DNA from: Anolis sagrei
Taxonomy: Eukaryota; Chordata; Lepidosauria; Squamata; Anolidae
Length of the DNA: 64,000 nt
Reading direction: 5' to 3'
Assembly: GCF_037176765.1 (NCBI RefSeq)
Contig: NC_090034.1
Location: 20,530,375-20,594,374, forward strand
Below are positions 11,046 to 22,119 of this stretch, piece after piece (the stretch's first letter is position 1; each line of letters begins with the position of its first letter). Made by a program: the position numbers and the translations under genes. The notes under the pieces were generated by a model. That model was given only the letters and a program-made list of their open reading frames with translations, was not told the DNA's origin and did not search any database.

Positions 11046-11797
11046 GACTATGAAACAGTACAAGCAGAAGACTATGAAACCAACTTGCGAATGCCCTGAA
11101 AGATCTCTCCAGCTACTTCAAAGACAATCACCTGACAACTAACCCTGCCAAGACACAAGTGTGTGCTTTCCATTTACATGATCATGAAGTCAACAGAAAA
11201 CTGAAGATTACCTGAGAAGGCCAAGAGCTTGAACACTGTGCCCACCCTAAATATCTCGGGGTCACCTTGGATCGAACACTAACATTTAGGAAACACTGTG
11301 CAAACACTAAGCACAGTGTAGCTGAACGCAATAACATCCTGCAGAAACTCACTAGCACATGGGGTGCAGACACAACATTGATAAGAGAATCAGCCCTGGC
11401 CTTGTCTTACTCAACTGCCGAGTAAACCTGCCTTGTTTGGCACGAGTCTTGTCCAAGCAACGCAGGTGACTATAGCACTGAATGAGACATGTAAAATAAT
11501 CACAGGGTGTCTCAAACCTACACCTGTTGATAGACTCTATAAGCGAACTGGCATTGCCCCCCAACCCTCGATGTGCGATGGGAAGTTGCTGGCAATAGCA
11601 AGAGAAATAAGGTTGACATTGTGAAAGCCACCCACTGCATGGCTATCAGCCTCCTCCCAGTAGATTTAAATCAAGGAGAAGTTTCATGAGAACCGCCACT
11701 CCTCTTAATGTTCCTACAGCAACAGCTAAACCTGGAAATCCCAACTGAATGGCCCCACACGAAGGGTCTTCCTCCAGGACAAACCAAGAATGGTCAA

Positions 11798-12024
11798 AGT
11801 ATTGTCGAAGGCTTTCATGGGTTGTTGTGAGTTTTCTGGGCTGTGTGGCCATGTTCCAGAAGCATTCTCTCTTGACATTTCTCTTGCATTTATGGCAGGC
11901 ATCCTCAGAGGTTGTGAGGTGTGTTTCCAACAGACCTCACAACCTCTGAGGATGCCTGCCATTTACAAGCGAAACATCAGGACAGAATGCTTCTGGAACT
12001 TAGCCACACAGCTTGGAAAATTCT
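11798..12024. mobile_element. Foldback element with 13-bp target duplication
   Basis: The left arm (about 11798-11925) reads into a centre at about 11928-11935 and the right arm is its reverse complement, with CTCACAACCTCTGAGGATGC facing GCATCCTCAGAGGTTGTGAG. The direct repeat CAAGAATGGTCAA stands at 11785-11797 and 12025-12037, so the whole inverted-repeat unit inserted at once. It has no coding capacity. Confidence 0.8.
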
Positions 12025-12224
12025 CAAGAATGGTCAACTTGGAAGTCTCTGAACAGACTCAGAAGTGGAGTGGGCAGATCAAAAGACAACCTGGATAAAT
12101 GGCACTACCTAGAAGAATCCTCCACCTTATGCAACTTGGAGCAGAACAAACAACCCTGCATCTGTATGCTTGCTCACCATGTCCTGCCTCATGCACAGAG
12201 GAAGAACTTATTAAAGCCACAGAC

Positions 12225-12480
12225 GGAGCCCCCAGTGGCGCAGTGGGTTAAACCCGGCAGGACTAAAGACCGACAGGTCGCAGGTTCGAATCCAGGGAGA
12301 GGCGGATGAGCTTCCTCTATCAGCTCCAGCTCCTCATACGGGGACATGAGAGAAGCCTCCCACAAGGATGATAAAACATCAAATTATCCGGGCGTCCCCT
12401 GGGCAACGTCCTTGGAGACAGCCAATTTTCTCACACTAGAAACGACTTGCAGTTTCTCAGGTCGCTCCTGACACGACCAA
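12225..12480 (+). mobile_element. tRNA-derived SINE with 12-bp target duplication
   Basis: The head GGAGCCCCCAGTGGCGCAGT and B box GGTTCGAATCC show a tRNA origin. The 3' end is AGGTCGCTCCTGACACGACC. AAAGCCACAGAC occurs exactly at 12213-12224 and 12481-12492. Copies of the same family lie at 43109-43353 and 49378-49560. Confidence 0.85.
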
Positions 12481-12699
12481 AAAGCCACAGACAATATAGT
12501 CGCTGTTGTCCGTTTTTGGTCTGAAACTATTTAGCTGCTTGTGATCCCTTTATTTTATCAATTTCAAACTTATTTATTATCCAATGCTTTTGACACGAAA
12601 TAAATTGCACATTGCAGTTGTGCAATTGTGCACATTGTGGTTTTGTGCATGCGTTGTAATGCATTTTTTGTTTTTTGGCTTTTTAAATCTCTTCTGCTT

Positions 12700-13215
12700 A
12701 CTTCATGTCCAGTCTCGATAAAATAGTAAAGAGTAGAGACATCAGACTGGCAACAAAGATCCACCTAGTCAAAGCCATGGTATTCCCTGTAGTAACCTAC
12801 GGATGTGAGAGCTGGGCCTTAGGGAAGGCTGAGCGAAGGAAGAGAGATGCTTTTGAGCTGTGGTGTTGGAGGAAAGTTCTGAGAGTGCCTTGGACTGCGA
12901 GAAGATCCAACCAGTCCATCCTCCAGGAAATAAAGCCCGGCTGCTCACTGGAGGGAAGGATACTAGAGACAAAGTTGAAGTACTTTGGCCACATCATGAG
13001 GAGACAGCAAAGCCTAGAGAAGACAATTATGCTGGGGAAAGTGGAAGGCAAAAGGAAGAGGGGCCGACCAAGGGCATGATGGATGGATGGCATCCTTGAA
13101 GTGACTGGACTGACCTTGAAGGAGCTGGGGGTGGTTGATGGCCGACAGGGAGCTCTGGCGTGAGCTGGTCCATGAGGTCACGAAGAGTCGGAGACGACTG
13201 AACGAATGAACAACA
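12700..13215 (+). mobile_element. RTE/BovB LINE 3' end
   Basis: The translation contains TKIHLVKAMVFPVVTYGCES, then FGHIMRRQQSLEKTIMLGKV and HEVTKSRRRLNE, the conserved BovB C-terminus. The end GAGTCGGAGACGACTGAACG plus AACAAC is the BovB tail. It is 5' truncated, with stops near the end. Confidence 0.85.
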
Positions 13216-13477
13216 AGCTGTGTTTTTCAGTGTTTTTATGAGTGATGGTCACTTGGACAGATGTATTGTGTCCAAATTTAGTGTCAATTTGTCCAGTGGT
13301 TTTTGAGTTATATTAATCCCACAAACTAACATTACATTTTTATTTATATAGATATATATTAAAAAGTGACTTTGTTGAATTGAAAGAAGTAACAAACCAA
13401 ACTTACAGAACAAAACAAAACCACACACAATAATAAAACTGACCCTAAATCAGCAAAACATTAAACAAGACTGAAAA

Positions 13478-13684
13478 GTATTGTTGAGGCTTTCATGGCT
13501 GGAATCACTGGGTTGTTGTAGGTTTTTCGGGCTGTATGGCCATGTTCCAGAAGCATTCTGTATTGACATTTTGCCTGCATCTATGGCAAGCATCCTCAGA
13601 GGATGCCTGCCATAGATGCAGGCGAAACGTCAGGAGAGAATGCTTCTAGAACATGGCCATACAACCCGATAAACCTACAAGAAC
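13478..13684. mobile_element. Short foldback element
   Basis: This copy of the foldback family has arms meeting near 13600 at GGCAAGCATCCTCAGAGGAT. An imperfect flanking repeat (AAGACTGAAA, AAGATTGAAA) is consistent with target duplication. Confidence 0.7.
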
Positions 13685-14189
13685 CCAAGATTGAAATGAC
13701 TTCCAGTGAAGACCTTCTCAAAGTGTATGACCCTGCAACTCATTTTCTCCCATCCAACTTAGATTTTAAAAAATACTTTACAAATGGTATATAACTAGTC
13801 TAAATAATATTGTAGTTTACTCCTCCATTTATTGTTTCATTGCTATCCAAATAAAATTCTTTTCTGCCTTGGCATATTAGTCTCCAATACCCTCTTTGCA
13901 TTGGTGACTAATAAAAGGAGCAACCCTCATTCATTTATGACCTCATCGAATGACATATTTTCCCCTGGTTTCTCGGTATTTCGTTTTGTTGGGTTCTTTA
14001 TTTATTGTTATTTGCTCCCCGGATGCGTGTTTCCAATCAGGTCTGGATGACGCACGCGTCGGCGCATCCTTTTTAAATCCCTCAGGGAGGTTTACTAAAA
14101 CAAATTAAAAATAGGCCGGTTTGCCCAAAGGGAAAATCTCTATGAGGATTTCTGTGGGATCACGCACACACATACACTTCTGATATATC

Positions 14190-14388
14190 TTTATGTTTCT
14201 GTGTGTGTGTGTATGGAGGAAATCTGATTGTTTTGACCACTAGGAATACTGCTGAGCTTGTCTATTTCTATGTTGTACATTTATGTAAAGGCAGAATGTG
14301 TGTGTGTGTATATAGATATATATGTGTGTGTATATATATTTGTGTGTATATATATGGATATATATGTGTATGTGTATAGCTAGCTAGC

Positions 14389-14422
<34 letters not shown>

Positions 14423-15515
14423 TGTGTTTGTAAATGTGTGTATATATGTATATGTGTGTATGTTATGTATGGATATATGTGCTTATATATACATGTGCAT
14501 ATGTCTATATATGTATATGTGTGTTTATCTGTATTTGCATATATATATATGTGTATGTGTGTTTATGTGTATATATGTCTGTGTGTTTTGACCACTAGGA
14601 AGACTGCTGAGGTTGTCTATCTCTGTGTTGTACTTTTATGGAAAGGCAGAATATCTGTGTGTTTGTGTGTGTATACATGTATATGTGTATATATATATGG
14701 ATATGTGTGTGTGTGTGTGTATGGATATATATGTGTGTATGTGTATAGATCGATAGATATGTGTTTGTAAATGTGTGTGTATATATGTGTGTGTGTGTGT
14801 GTGTTATGTATGGATATATGTGTTTATATATACATGTGCATATGTGTATATATGTATATGTGTGTATATCTGTATTTGCATATATGTGTGTGTGTACACA
14901 TGTGTGTGTGTGTGTTTATGTGTATATGTCTGTGTGTTTTGACCACTAGGAAGATATACATGTGCATATTTGTATATATGTATATGTGTGTATATCTGTA
15001 TTTGCATATATGTGTGTGTGTACACATGTGTGTGTGTGTTTATGTGTATATGTCTGTGTGTTTTGACCACTAGGAAGACTGCTGAGGTTGTCTGTTTCTG
15101 TGTTGTACTTTTATGGAAAGGCAGAATATCTGTGTGTGTTTGTGTGTGTATACATGTATATGTGTATATATATATGGATATATTTGTGTGTGTGTATAGA
15201 TAGATAAGATATGTGTTTGTATATGTGTGTATATATATATGTATATATATGTGTGTATGTTATGTATGGATATATGTGTTTATATGTGTGTATATGTGTA
15301 TGTGTGATCATATATATGCTCTTTTGTCTATATATGTGTGTGTATGTATATGCATATGTGTATATATGTATATGTATATGTGTGTGTATACATATATGTG
15401 TGTTTATATGAATAGGTATGTGTATATGTGCATGTATATATATGTGTGTGTATATATATGTGCGTGTGTATGTATACATGTGCATATATGAATATGGATG
15501 TGTAAGTATATGTAT
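14190..15515. repeat. GT/TA-rich microsatellite domain with segmental duplications
   Basis: About 1.3 kb is mostly TATATGTGTG-type text with GATA and GCTA runs near 14384-14421. A unique block starting TTTTGACCACTAGGAA recurs at about 14236, 14586, 14938 (shortened) and 15060, showing that whole blocks were duplicated in tandem. The open frames here are Tyr/Val/Cys and His/Thr low-complexity artefacts. Confidence 0.9.
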
Positions 15516-15689
15516 ATATAACCTTTTAATTCAGTAAATTCAGCTTCTTTTGCATCTACTTTTCATGTAGTATTAAAAAGTATGTGTATAGCCCTTCCAG
15601 CTACAAAGCTAGGAATCTTATTTTGCAAAAAAGAGTGAAAGAAGATGTCTAAGGAGCTCAGACAGCAAGGATTAAGTGGACACCATTCA

Positions 15690-15845
15690 GCAACTATGGA
15701 ATCTTGGGAGTTGTAGTATTACAAGGGCTATGTCCACACTGTGCTCTTGTGATAGAATCCTGGGAGTTGCAGTTTAGCACACTTTGGCAAAGAGGGCTCA
15801 AGGCAACAAAAGTGGTATCCAACTGCAGTGGAGATGCATCCATGA
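15690..15845 (+). mobile_element. Palindromic MITE copy
   Basis: ATCCTGGGAGTTGCAGTTTA with AATCTTGGGAGTTGTAGTAT and an end AGTGGAGATGCATCC are hallmarks of the GCATCTACA MITE family. Confidence 0.6.
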
Positions 15846-16214
15846 GGCCAAGAATGTCGGAAGCCCTGAGTGAAAGGGCTCTTCTGTGGCAACATTTTAT
15901 TGCAAGCATAATGGGATTTTGTAGATATAGATATTTTATAGTGGATCTATTTGTACTTGGAGATGGTGTCACTCAAATATATTTGTTATCAGGATAATGG
16001 GGTTTTTGGAAGGCGACGGAAGAAAGGAAGCCAACGCAGCATTGGCCCTTTCCACCTGAATGCAGAAATGCTTCTTAAAGGAGCTCCACTTCTAAGGATG
16101 CATTAACTGGATCATCTGCTTTAGCAGCTCTCCTTTTAAAGAAAGCAAACCCCTGAGCAGAGTCTAATTTCGGACTCCGGAGGGAGAGTTTTTGTAATGC
16201 AAAAATCCCTTGCA

Positions 16215-16436
16215 GAACTGGGTTGCGTCTGCACAGTGGAATTAATGCAGTCTGATACCTCTATAGCCGCCATGGCTTTGTGTTAAGGAATTCTGGGAGC
16301 TGTCCTTAAGAAGTCCTTTTAAAAACTGCAAATTTTCCCATTGCTATCATTCTGAGATGATTAATAAAATGACAGCCTCCATGGGAATTAAAGTGGGACC
16401 AAACTGTGTTAATTCTACAGTGTAGATGCACCCGAG
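16215..16436 (+). mobile_element. Palindromic MITE copy, near full length
   Basis: It starts TGCGTCTGCACAGTGGAATT and ends TTCTACAGTGTAGATGCACC. The two ends are complementary, as in the other family members. Confidence 0.7.
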
Positions 16437-16689
16437 GTATTCGGGTGTTGAGAAATGAGAAATGGAGATGGCCCCTTCCTTTCTCTTTCATATTCTGCAG
16501 AATGAATATAGAGCACACTTTTAATGCCTCAAACAGTCCTAAGTAGAGGATCTCAATAAGATAAATCGATCTTTGGGCCATAAATTGTCTACTTATCCAT
16601 ATTTTTATTCAAGGGTATCGACACATCCTATGGGTATATGTATACAAGTGGCAGGTATCTATAGAGAGATTTTTTTTTTTCAAAAAAGG

Positions 16690-16782
16690 TACCAGATCCT
16701 GTCTGATTTTTGGGTGCTAAGCTGGGTCAACCCTGGCTAGTAATTGGATGGGGAACCGCCGGCAAAGACCTGGTTCTATTCA
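16690..16782 (+). repeat. 5S rRNA-derived sequence, copy 1
   Basis: The text matches 5S rRNA internal promoter regions: GGTGCTAAGCTGGGTC for the box A area and GGCTAGTAATTGGATGGGGA for box C. The gene's outer ends are lost, so it is a 5S-derived SINE or pseudogene rather than a working 5S gene. Confidence 0.75.
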
Positions 16783-17178
16783 GGGGACGGACGGACCATT
16801 TCTCAGTAGGAAAACTTTAGGAAATGAATGAGGTTGACATAAAATGTCAGGGAAAGCATGCATTAAACAGGTACATCTTCCTTTCTCTGTCTAAATACTT
16901 CCTCCAGTCCAAAGAGACTCTCTTCCATTATCATTTTCTCATAAAGACTCCCAAATTCTGCAAAATCCAATTATAATCAAGGGATAGAAAAGGAGGCAAA
17001 AACTTAGCCAAACAAACCCCACATGAGTGTTCACCCTTCCCTATGCCACCCAAAGCTAATATATAGATATAAATAAATATAAAATTGGCTAGAGTTACAC
17101 TTTTAAAAAAACATACCTGTTCTAACTTACATACAAATTCAACGTAATAATAAACTTACAGAACCAATCTTGATCGTA

Positions 17179-18236
17179 ACTTGAGGACTGCTTGTATTTG
17201 CAAATCAGTACTTTTTCCATGCAAAATGTGCAAATGATGTTTTTGTGCAGGAAAACGGCACTTTCAATGCATTTTGAACAAGTCTGCAAATCAGGACTTT
17301 TTCCATGCAAAATTTGGAAATGGTATTTTTGTGCAGGAAAATGGCACTTTCCATGTGTTTTTGAGTATTCTGCAAATCAGGACTTTTTCTGTGCAAAATT
17401 TGCAAAATTATATTCTTGTTGGCTGATCCACGAGATCTAGAAGAGTTGGAAGCAACTGAACTAATAAACAAGAACAAAATTATTGTGCTGGAAGTAGCAC
17501 TTTCCATGCATTTTGGAGTATTTTGCAAATCAGAACTTTTTCCATGCAAAATTTGAAAATTGTGTTTTTGTGCTGGAAAATGAAACTTCCCATGCATTTT
17601 GGAGTATTTTGCAAATCAGGACTTTTCCATGCAAAATTTGCAAATGTTATTTTTGTGTAGGAAAATAGCACTTTGCATGCATTTTGGAGTATTTTGTAAA
17701 TCAGGACTTTTCCCATGCAAAATAGAAAAAAACCATATTTTGTGTGGGAAAATGGCACTTTCCATGCATTTCAGAGTATTCTGCAAATCAGGACTTTTTT
17801 GCATGCAAAACTTGCTAATGGTGTTTTTGTGCTGGAAAATGAAACTTCCCATGCATTTTGGAGTATTTTGCAAATAAAGACTTTTTCCATGCAAAATTTG
17901 CAAATGTTATTTTTGTGTAGGAAAACAGCACTTTGCGTGCATTTTGGAGTATTTTGTAAATCAGGACTTTTTCCATGCAAAATAGAAAAAAATCATATTT
18001 TGTGTGGGAAAATGGCACTTTCCATGCATTTCAGAGTATTCTGCAAATCAGGACTTTTTCCATGCAAAACTTGCAAATGAAATACTTGTACAGGAAACAG
18101 CATTTCCCATGCATTTCGGAGTATTCTGCAAATTAGGACTTTTTCCATGAAAAAATTGCAAATCATATTTTTGGGCTGGAAATGGCACTTTCCATGCATT
18201 TCAGAATATTCATAACTTGGGGACTGCCTGTATTTA
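17179..18236. repeat. About 86-bp minisatellite bounded by transposon ends
   Basis: The word GACTTTTTCCATGCAAAA recurs at about 17206, 17293, 17378, 17530, 17618, 17702, 17788, 17876, 17961, 18049 and 18134, giving a period of 84-88 bp with one break near 17410-17500. Units 17618-17876 and 17876-18134 repeat the same three-unit order, a higher-order period of about 258 bp. The array starts and ends at TIR text (GGACTGCTTGTA, GGGGACTGCCTGTA) of the DNA transposon family seen at 6486. Confidence 0.85.
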
Positions 18237-18357
18237 AAACGTAGGGCTAAGGTGAGGGTGAGATTATTATAATTCTGGGAGCATGTCTTTGGGCCTTCAA
18301 ATTGTCTGCCTTTAAATGTAAGGTATATATAAACAAGTGACAAGTACCTATAGAGCA

Positions 18358-18452
18358 GTCATGGGCAAACTTCAGCCCAATAGGCTGTTAGGAATTGTGG
18401 GAGTTGGAGTCCAAAAGACCTGGAGAGCCAACGTTTGCCCGTGCCTGCTTTA
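18358..18452. mobile_element. Palindromic hAT-like MITE, shortened
   Basis: The ends are CATGGGCAAACTTC and GTTTGCCCGTGCCTG, around TGTTAGGAATTGTGGGAGTT. Part of the left arm is missing. Confidence 0.65.
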
Positions 18453-18469
18453 GAGAGATATTTTTTGAA

Positions 18470-18563
18470 AGGCACGGGATCTTGTAAGATTTTGGATGCT
18501 AAGCAAGGTTAGTCCTGGCTAGTAATTGGATGGGAGATCACCAAGGAAGACCTGGTTCCATTG
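18470..18563 (+). repeat. 5S rRNA-derived sequence, copy 2
   Basis: GATGCTAAGCAAGGTTAGTC and GCTAGTAATTGGATGGGAGA match the 5S internal promoter. The flanking bases also match the surroundings of copy 1, so the two copies lie in a duplicated segment. Confidence 0.75.
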
Positions 18564-18667
18564 CAGAGGAAAAACCACATCTCAGTAGGAAAAACTTAGG
18601 AAACAAATTAGGTTGCTATAAACCGGCAGGGAATATATGCATTAAACAGGCACATCTCTGTCTAAAT

Positions 18668-18801
18668 CAGGCATGGGCCAACTTCGGCCCTCCAGGTGTT
18701 TTGGACTTCAACTCCCACAATTCCTAACAGCTGGTAGGCTGTTAGGAATTGTGGGAGTTGAAGTCCAAAACACCTGGAGGGCCGAAGTTGGCCCATGCCT
18801 G
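18668..18801. mobile_element. Palindromic hAT-like MITE with 8-bp target duplication
   Basis: An almost perfect inverted repeat runs from CAGGCATGGGCC to GGCCCATGCCTG. The flanks GTCTAAAT (18660-18667) and GCCTAAAT (18802-18809) match at 7 of 8 bases, as expected for hAT elements. Confidence 0.85.
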
Positions 18802-20350
18802 GCCTAAATACTCCCCTTCTTTCCTCCGGTCTATTAGATAATTATTCTAGTAATAGATCACATTATTATAATTCTGGGGGCCTGGGTTTGAATCCCCGCG
18901 GAGATCCCACTCTCTCGGCCTCAAAGGTCAAACAAACCTAGCCGGGGAAACCTTGTAATAGGAGCGAAGGCAGACACCAAGCAAAGGAAGAGAAAGAGTT
19001 CTGAATGACCTTGCCCCCCATCCTCTCCTTACCGATTTGGGGGCTTGTGTTCCTCCAGCTTCCAGATCTGACTTTCCCACAGGACGATGGGCACCGTTAT
19101 CCTTCCTTCGTGGCTGGAGGATTATATCGACCGGTCCAAGCAGGCCGTCTGCTGGCATGACCCTGATCCCGACTTAAGCCGAAAAGCCGGGCATCAGAGG
19201 GTCCAAGGAGCGGCGCCAAGGGATGCGGTCAGAGCGGTGATGATGATGATGCTCGACTGCATCCCCGGCCCCTTCCTTCTGGTCCTGATGCTGCAGAAGC
19301 CGCCCAATGGCAAGGAGGCTTGTTCTCACCCCCGGCAAGTGGCAAATTTCTGTTTCACAGGCCTGGGTCCTTTACAGAAAGAAAAACAGGGGATGCAACC
19401 TTGCAATGAATAATCCTCTTCCTTCTGCAGGTCGGTCTCTCTCTGCAGCTCAAGCCAAGGCTCTGTGTCTCGCCTCCTTCTTCCCTTTTGCAAGGCGCAC
19501 ATTGGAAGCCGCAAAGCAAAGCCGGCCAATCCCCATGGAGCGTGTCTATTGGAGCGGGGGTCTTTCTCCCCCTCCCCAATCCCTTGCAATAGGAGTCAAT
19601 TGAGGACAGCACAGAGCTCAGCCCCAGACTGGCTCCCCTTCCCCCTTTTTAGCACAAAGAGAGACAAACAATAGAAAGCATATTGGAAAAGGAAGGCAAA
19701 GGGTTGGGAAGAAGGTCAGACCTGCCACTGAGGTCCACGGGGTCAACGATTATTTTTTAATTATTGATTTCCCGAGCTTTGCCTAAGCAGGACCCACTAC
19801 ATACTCTCACACACATTTATATGAGTATATATACATATTATATATAATATATATGTGAAATAATAATGCCTAAGCAAGACCCACTGCATACTCTCACACA
19901 CATTTCAATGTGTGTGTGTAGATATATACATATAAATATTTGAAATAATAATAGTGTAGATATATACATATAAATATTTGAAACACACACATATACATAC
20001 AGTATTTAAAATAATAATGCCTAAGCAGGACTCATTGCATACTCACACACATATTGAGTATATATATACACACGCACACACACAAACACACACACACACA
20101 TATGAAATTATAATACCTAAGCAGGACTCATTGCATACTCACATACACATTTATGAGTATATATACATTATATATATATATACACGGTATATGAAATAAT
20201 AATGTCTGAGCAAGACCCACTGCATACTCACATACACATTTATAAGTATATATACATTATATATATATATATGAAATCATAATGCCTAAGCAAGACCTAC
20301 TGCATACTCACATACAAATTTATATAAGTATATATGAGTGAAATAATAAT

Positions 20351-21078
20351 CATAGAATCATAGAGTCAAAGAGTTGGAAGAGACCTCATGGGCCATCCAG
20401 TCCAACCCCCTGCCAAGAAGCAGGAATATTGCATTCAAATCACCCCTGACAGATGGCCATCCAGCCTCTGTTTAAAAGCTTCCAAAGAAGGAACCTCCAC
20501 CACACTCCGGAGCAGAGAGTTCCACTGCTGAACGGCTCTCACAGTCAGGAAGTTCTTCCTCATGTTCAGATGGAATCTCCTCTCTTGTAGTTTGAAGCCA
20601 TTGTTCCGCGTTCTAGTCCCCAGGGAAGCAGAAAACAAACTTGCTCCCTCCTCCCTGTGGCTTCCTCTCACATATTTATACATGGCTATCATATCTCCAC
20701 TCAGCCTTCTCTTCTTCAGGCTAAACATGCCCAGCTCCTTAAGCCGCTCCTCATAGGGCTTGTTCTCCAGACTCTTGATCATTTTAGTCGCCCTCCTCTG
20801 GACACATTCCAGCTTGTCAATATCTCTCTTCAATTGTGGTGCCCAGAATTGGACACAATATTTCAGGTGTGGCAACCAAAGCAGAATAGAGCATGGGGGG
20901 CATGACTTCCCTAGATCTAGACACTATGCTCCTATTGATGCAGGCCAAAATCCCATTGGCTTTTTTTGCCGCCACATCACATTGTTGGCTCATGTTTAAC
21001 TTGTTGTCCACGAGGACTCCAAGATCTTTTTCACACGTACTGCTCTTGAGCCAGGCATTGTCCCCCATTCTGTATCTA
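20351..21078 (-). mobile_element. CR1 LINE 3' part, the longest CR1 copy here
   Basis: The minus-strand frames encode [40 protein letters not shown] and the CR1 C-terminus, preceded by LKSSTCEKDLGVLVDNKLNM. It ends at the plus-strand CATAGAATCATAGAG tail. A frame change splits the reverse-transcriptase end into two open frames. It interrupts the tandem array. Confidence 0.85.
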
Positions 21079-21094
21079 ATGCCTAAGCAAAACC

Positions 21095-21215
21095 CTTGAA
21101 GTGACTGGCTTGACTCTGAAGGAGCTGGGGGAGGTGACAGCCAACAGGGAGCTCTGGTGCGGGCTGGTCCATGAGGTCACGAAGAGTCGGAAACGACTGA
21201 ACGAATGAACAACAA
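21095..21215 (+). mobile_element. RTE/BovB LINE 3' tail
   Basis: CTTGAAGTGACTGGCTTGAC through GAAACGACTGAACGAATGAA and AACAACAAC is the BovB 3' end. It sits in the tandem array at AAGCAAAACCC/AAGCAAGACCC, probably the target duplication. Confidence 0.75.
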
Positions 21216-21540
21216 CAAAGCAAGACCCACTGTATGTATACACACACACGTATACATATTTGAAATAATAATGTGCGCACACATACAAACATAGTATTTG
21301 AAATAATAATGCCTAAACAGGACCCACTGCATACTCACACACATATTTATATGTGTGTGTGTGTATATATTTGAAATAATAATGTGTGTGTGTAGGACCC
21401 ACTACATACACGCACATTTATGTATGTGTGCATTTATACATATACATATTTGAAATTGTGTGTGTGTGTGTATATATATAATATTTGAAATAGTAATGCC
21501 TGCATACTCTCTCTCACACACACAATATTGAAATAATAAT

Positions 21541-22040
21541 GGACTGAAATCAAATTAACAATAATTTATCAAAATAATTCATTAAATAATCATAATTCAT
21601 TGAAACAATATTAATAACAACAATTGTTGAAATAATCATAATTCAAGGAAATAATAGTACTAATTCATTTAAACAATAATAAAAATTGTAATAATATTAT
21701 TAACAATAATATGTTGAAATAATCATAATCCATTGAACTAATAATAATAATTCATTAAACAATATTAACAACTTGTTAAAATAATCATAATTCATTGAAA
21801 TATTAACAATACTATGTAGAAATATGACATTTCATTTAATAATAGTAATAATTCAATGAAATAATAATACATTGAAATAATAATATTAAGACTTCATATA
21901 TTGAATTGATAATAATTCATTTTAAATAATAGTTCTAATTCATTGAAATAATAAGAATTCATTGAAATAATAATATTTGTAATAATATGTTCATAATTCG
22001 TTGAAATAATAATTAAAATAATTCAAACAATAATATTAAT
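21541..22040. repeat. AT-rich low-complexity array
   Basis: About 500 bp are built from ATAATAATTCATTGAAATA-like words of irregular length. No gene is seen. Confidence 0.8.
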
Positions 22041-22119
22041 AATCATAATTTATGAAACAAATGCTGGACCACTCTTAACAACCACCACTCTAACAACCAC
22101 CAGAGAAGCCACTGAAATC

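Larger units (their letters stand above)
11046..12710 (+). mobile_element. LINE 3' part carrying two later insertions
   Basis: The translation reads LTTNPAKTQVCAFHLHDHEV and YLGVTLDRTLTFRKHC, the post-catalytic part of a LINE reverse transcriptase; it is broken by several stops. A foldback element (11798-12024) and a SINE (12225-12480) sit inside it. The 3' UTR continues to about 12700. Confidence 0.75.
19785..21540. repeat. TA-rich tandem array split by two LINE insertions
   Basis: Units built on TGCCTAAGCAGGACCCACTG plus CA/TA dinucleotides and GAAATAATAAT recur about every 80-110 bp (19787, 19868, 20020, 20110, 20200, 20282, 21080, 21218, 21310, 21390, 21496). A CR1 copy and a BovB tail interrupt it. 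Confidence 0.8.

Noticed and set aside
10155-12300. tRNA genes from A and B box matches
   Set aside because: The promoter-like boxes sit in SINE heads that do not fold into a full tRNA and are followed by SINE bodies.
14438-15491. Many open frames of Tyr/Val/Cys or His/Thr repeats
   Set aside because: They are read-outs of TATG/GTGT microsatellite text on both strands and have no start context or conserved content.
17122-18343. Overlapping open frames on both strands with repeated CMEKVLICK-like text
   Set aside because: They come from the 86-bp minisatellite and are open only because the unit lacks stops in several frames. Not a repeat protein.
16690-18563. Working 5S rRNA genes
   Set aside because: Both copies lack the 5' and 3' parts of 5S rRNA and are diverged, so they are derived repeats.
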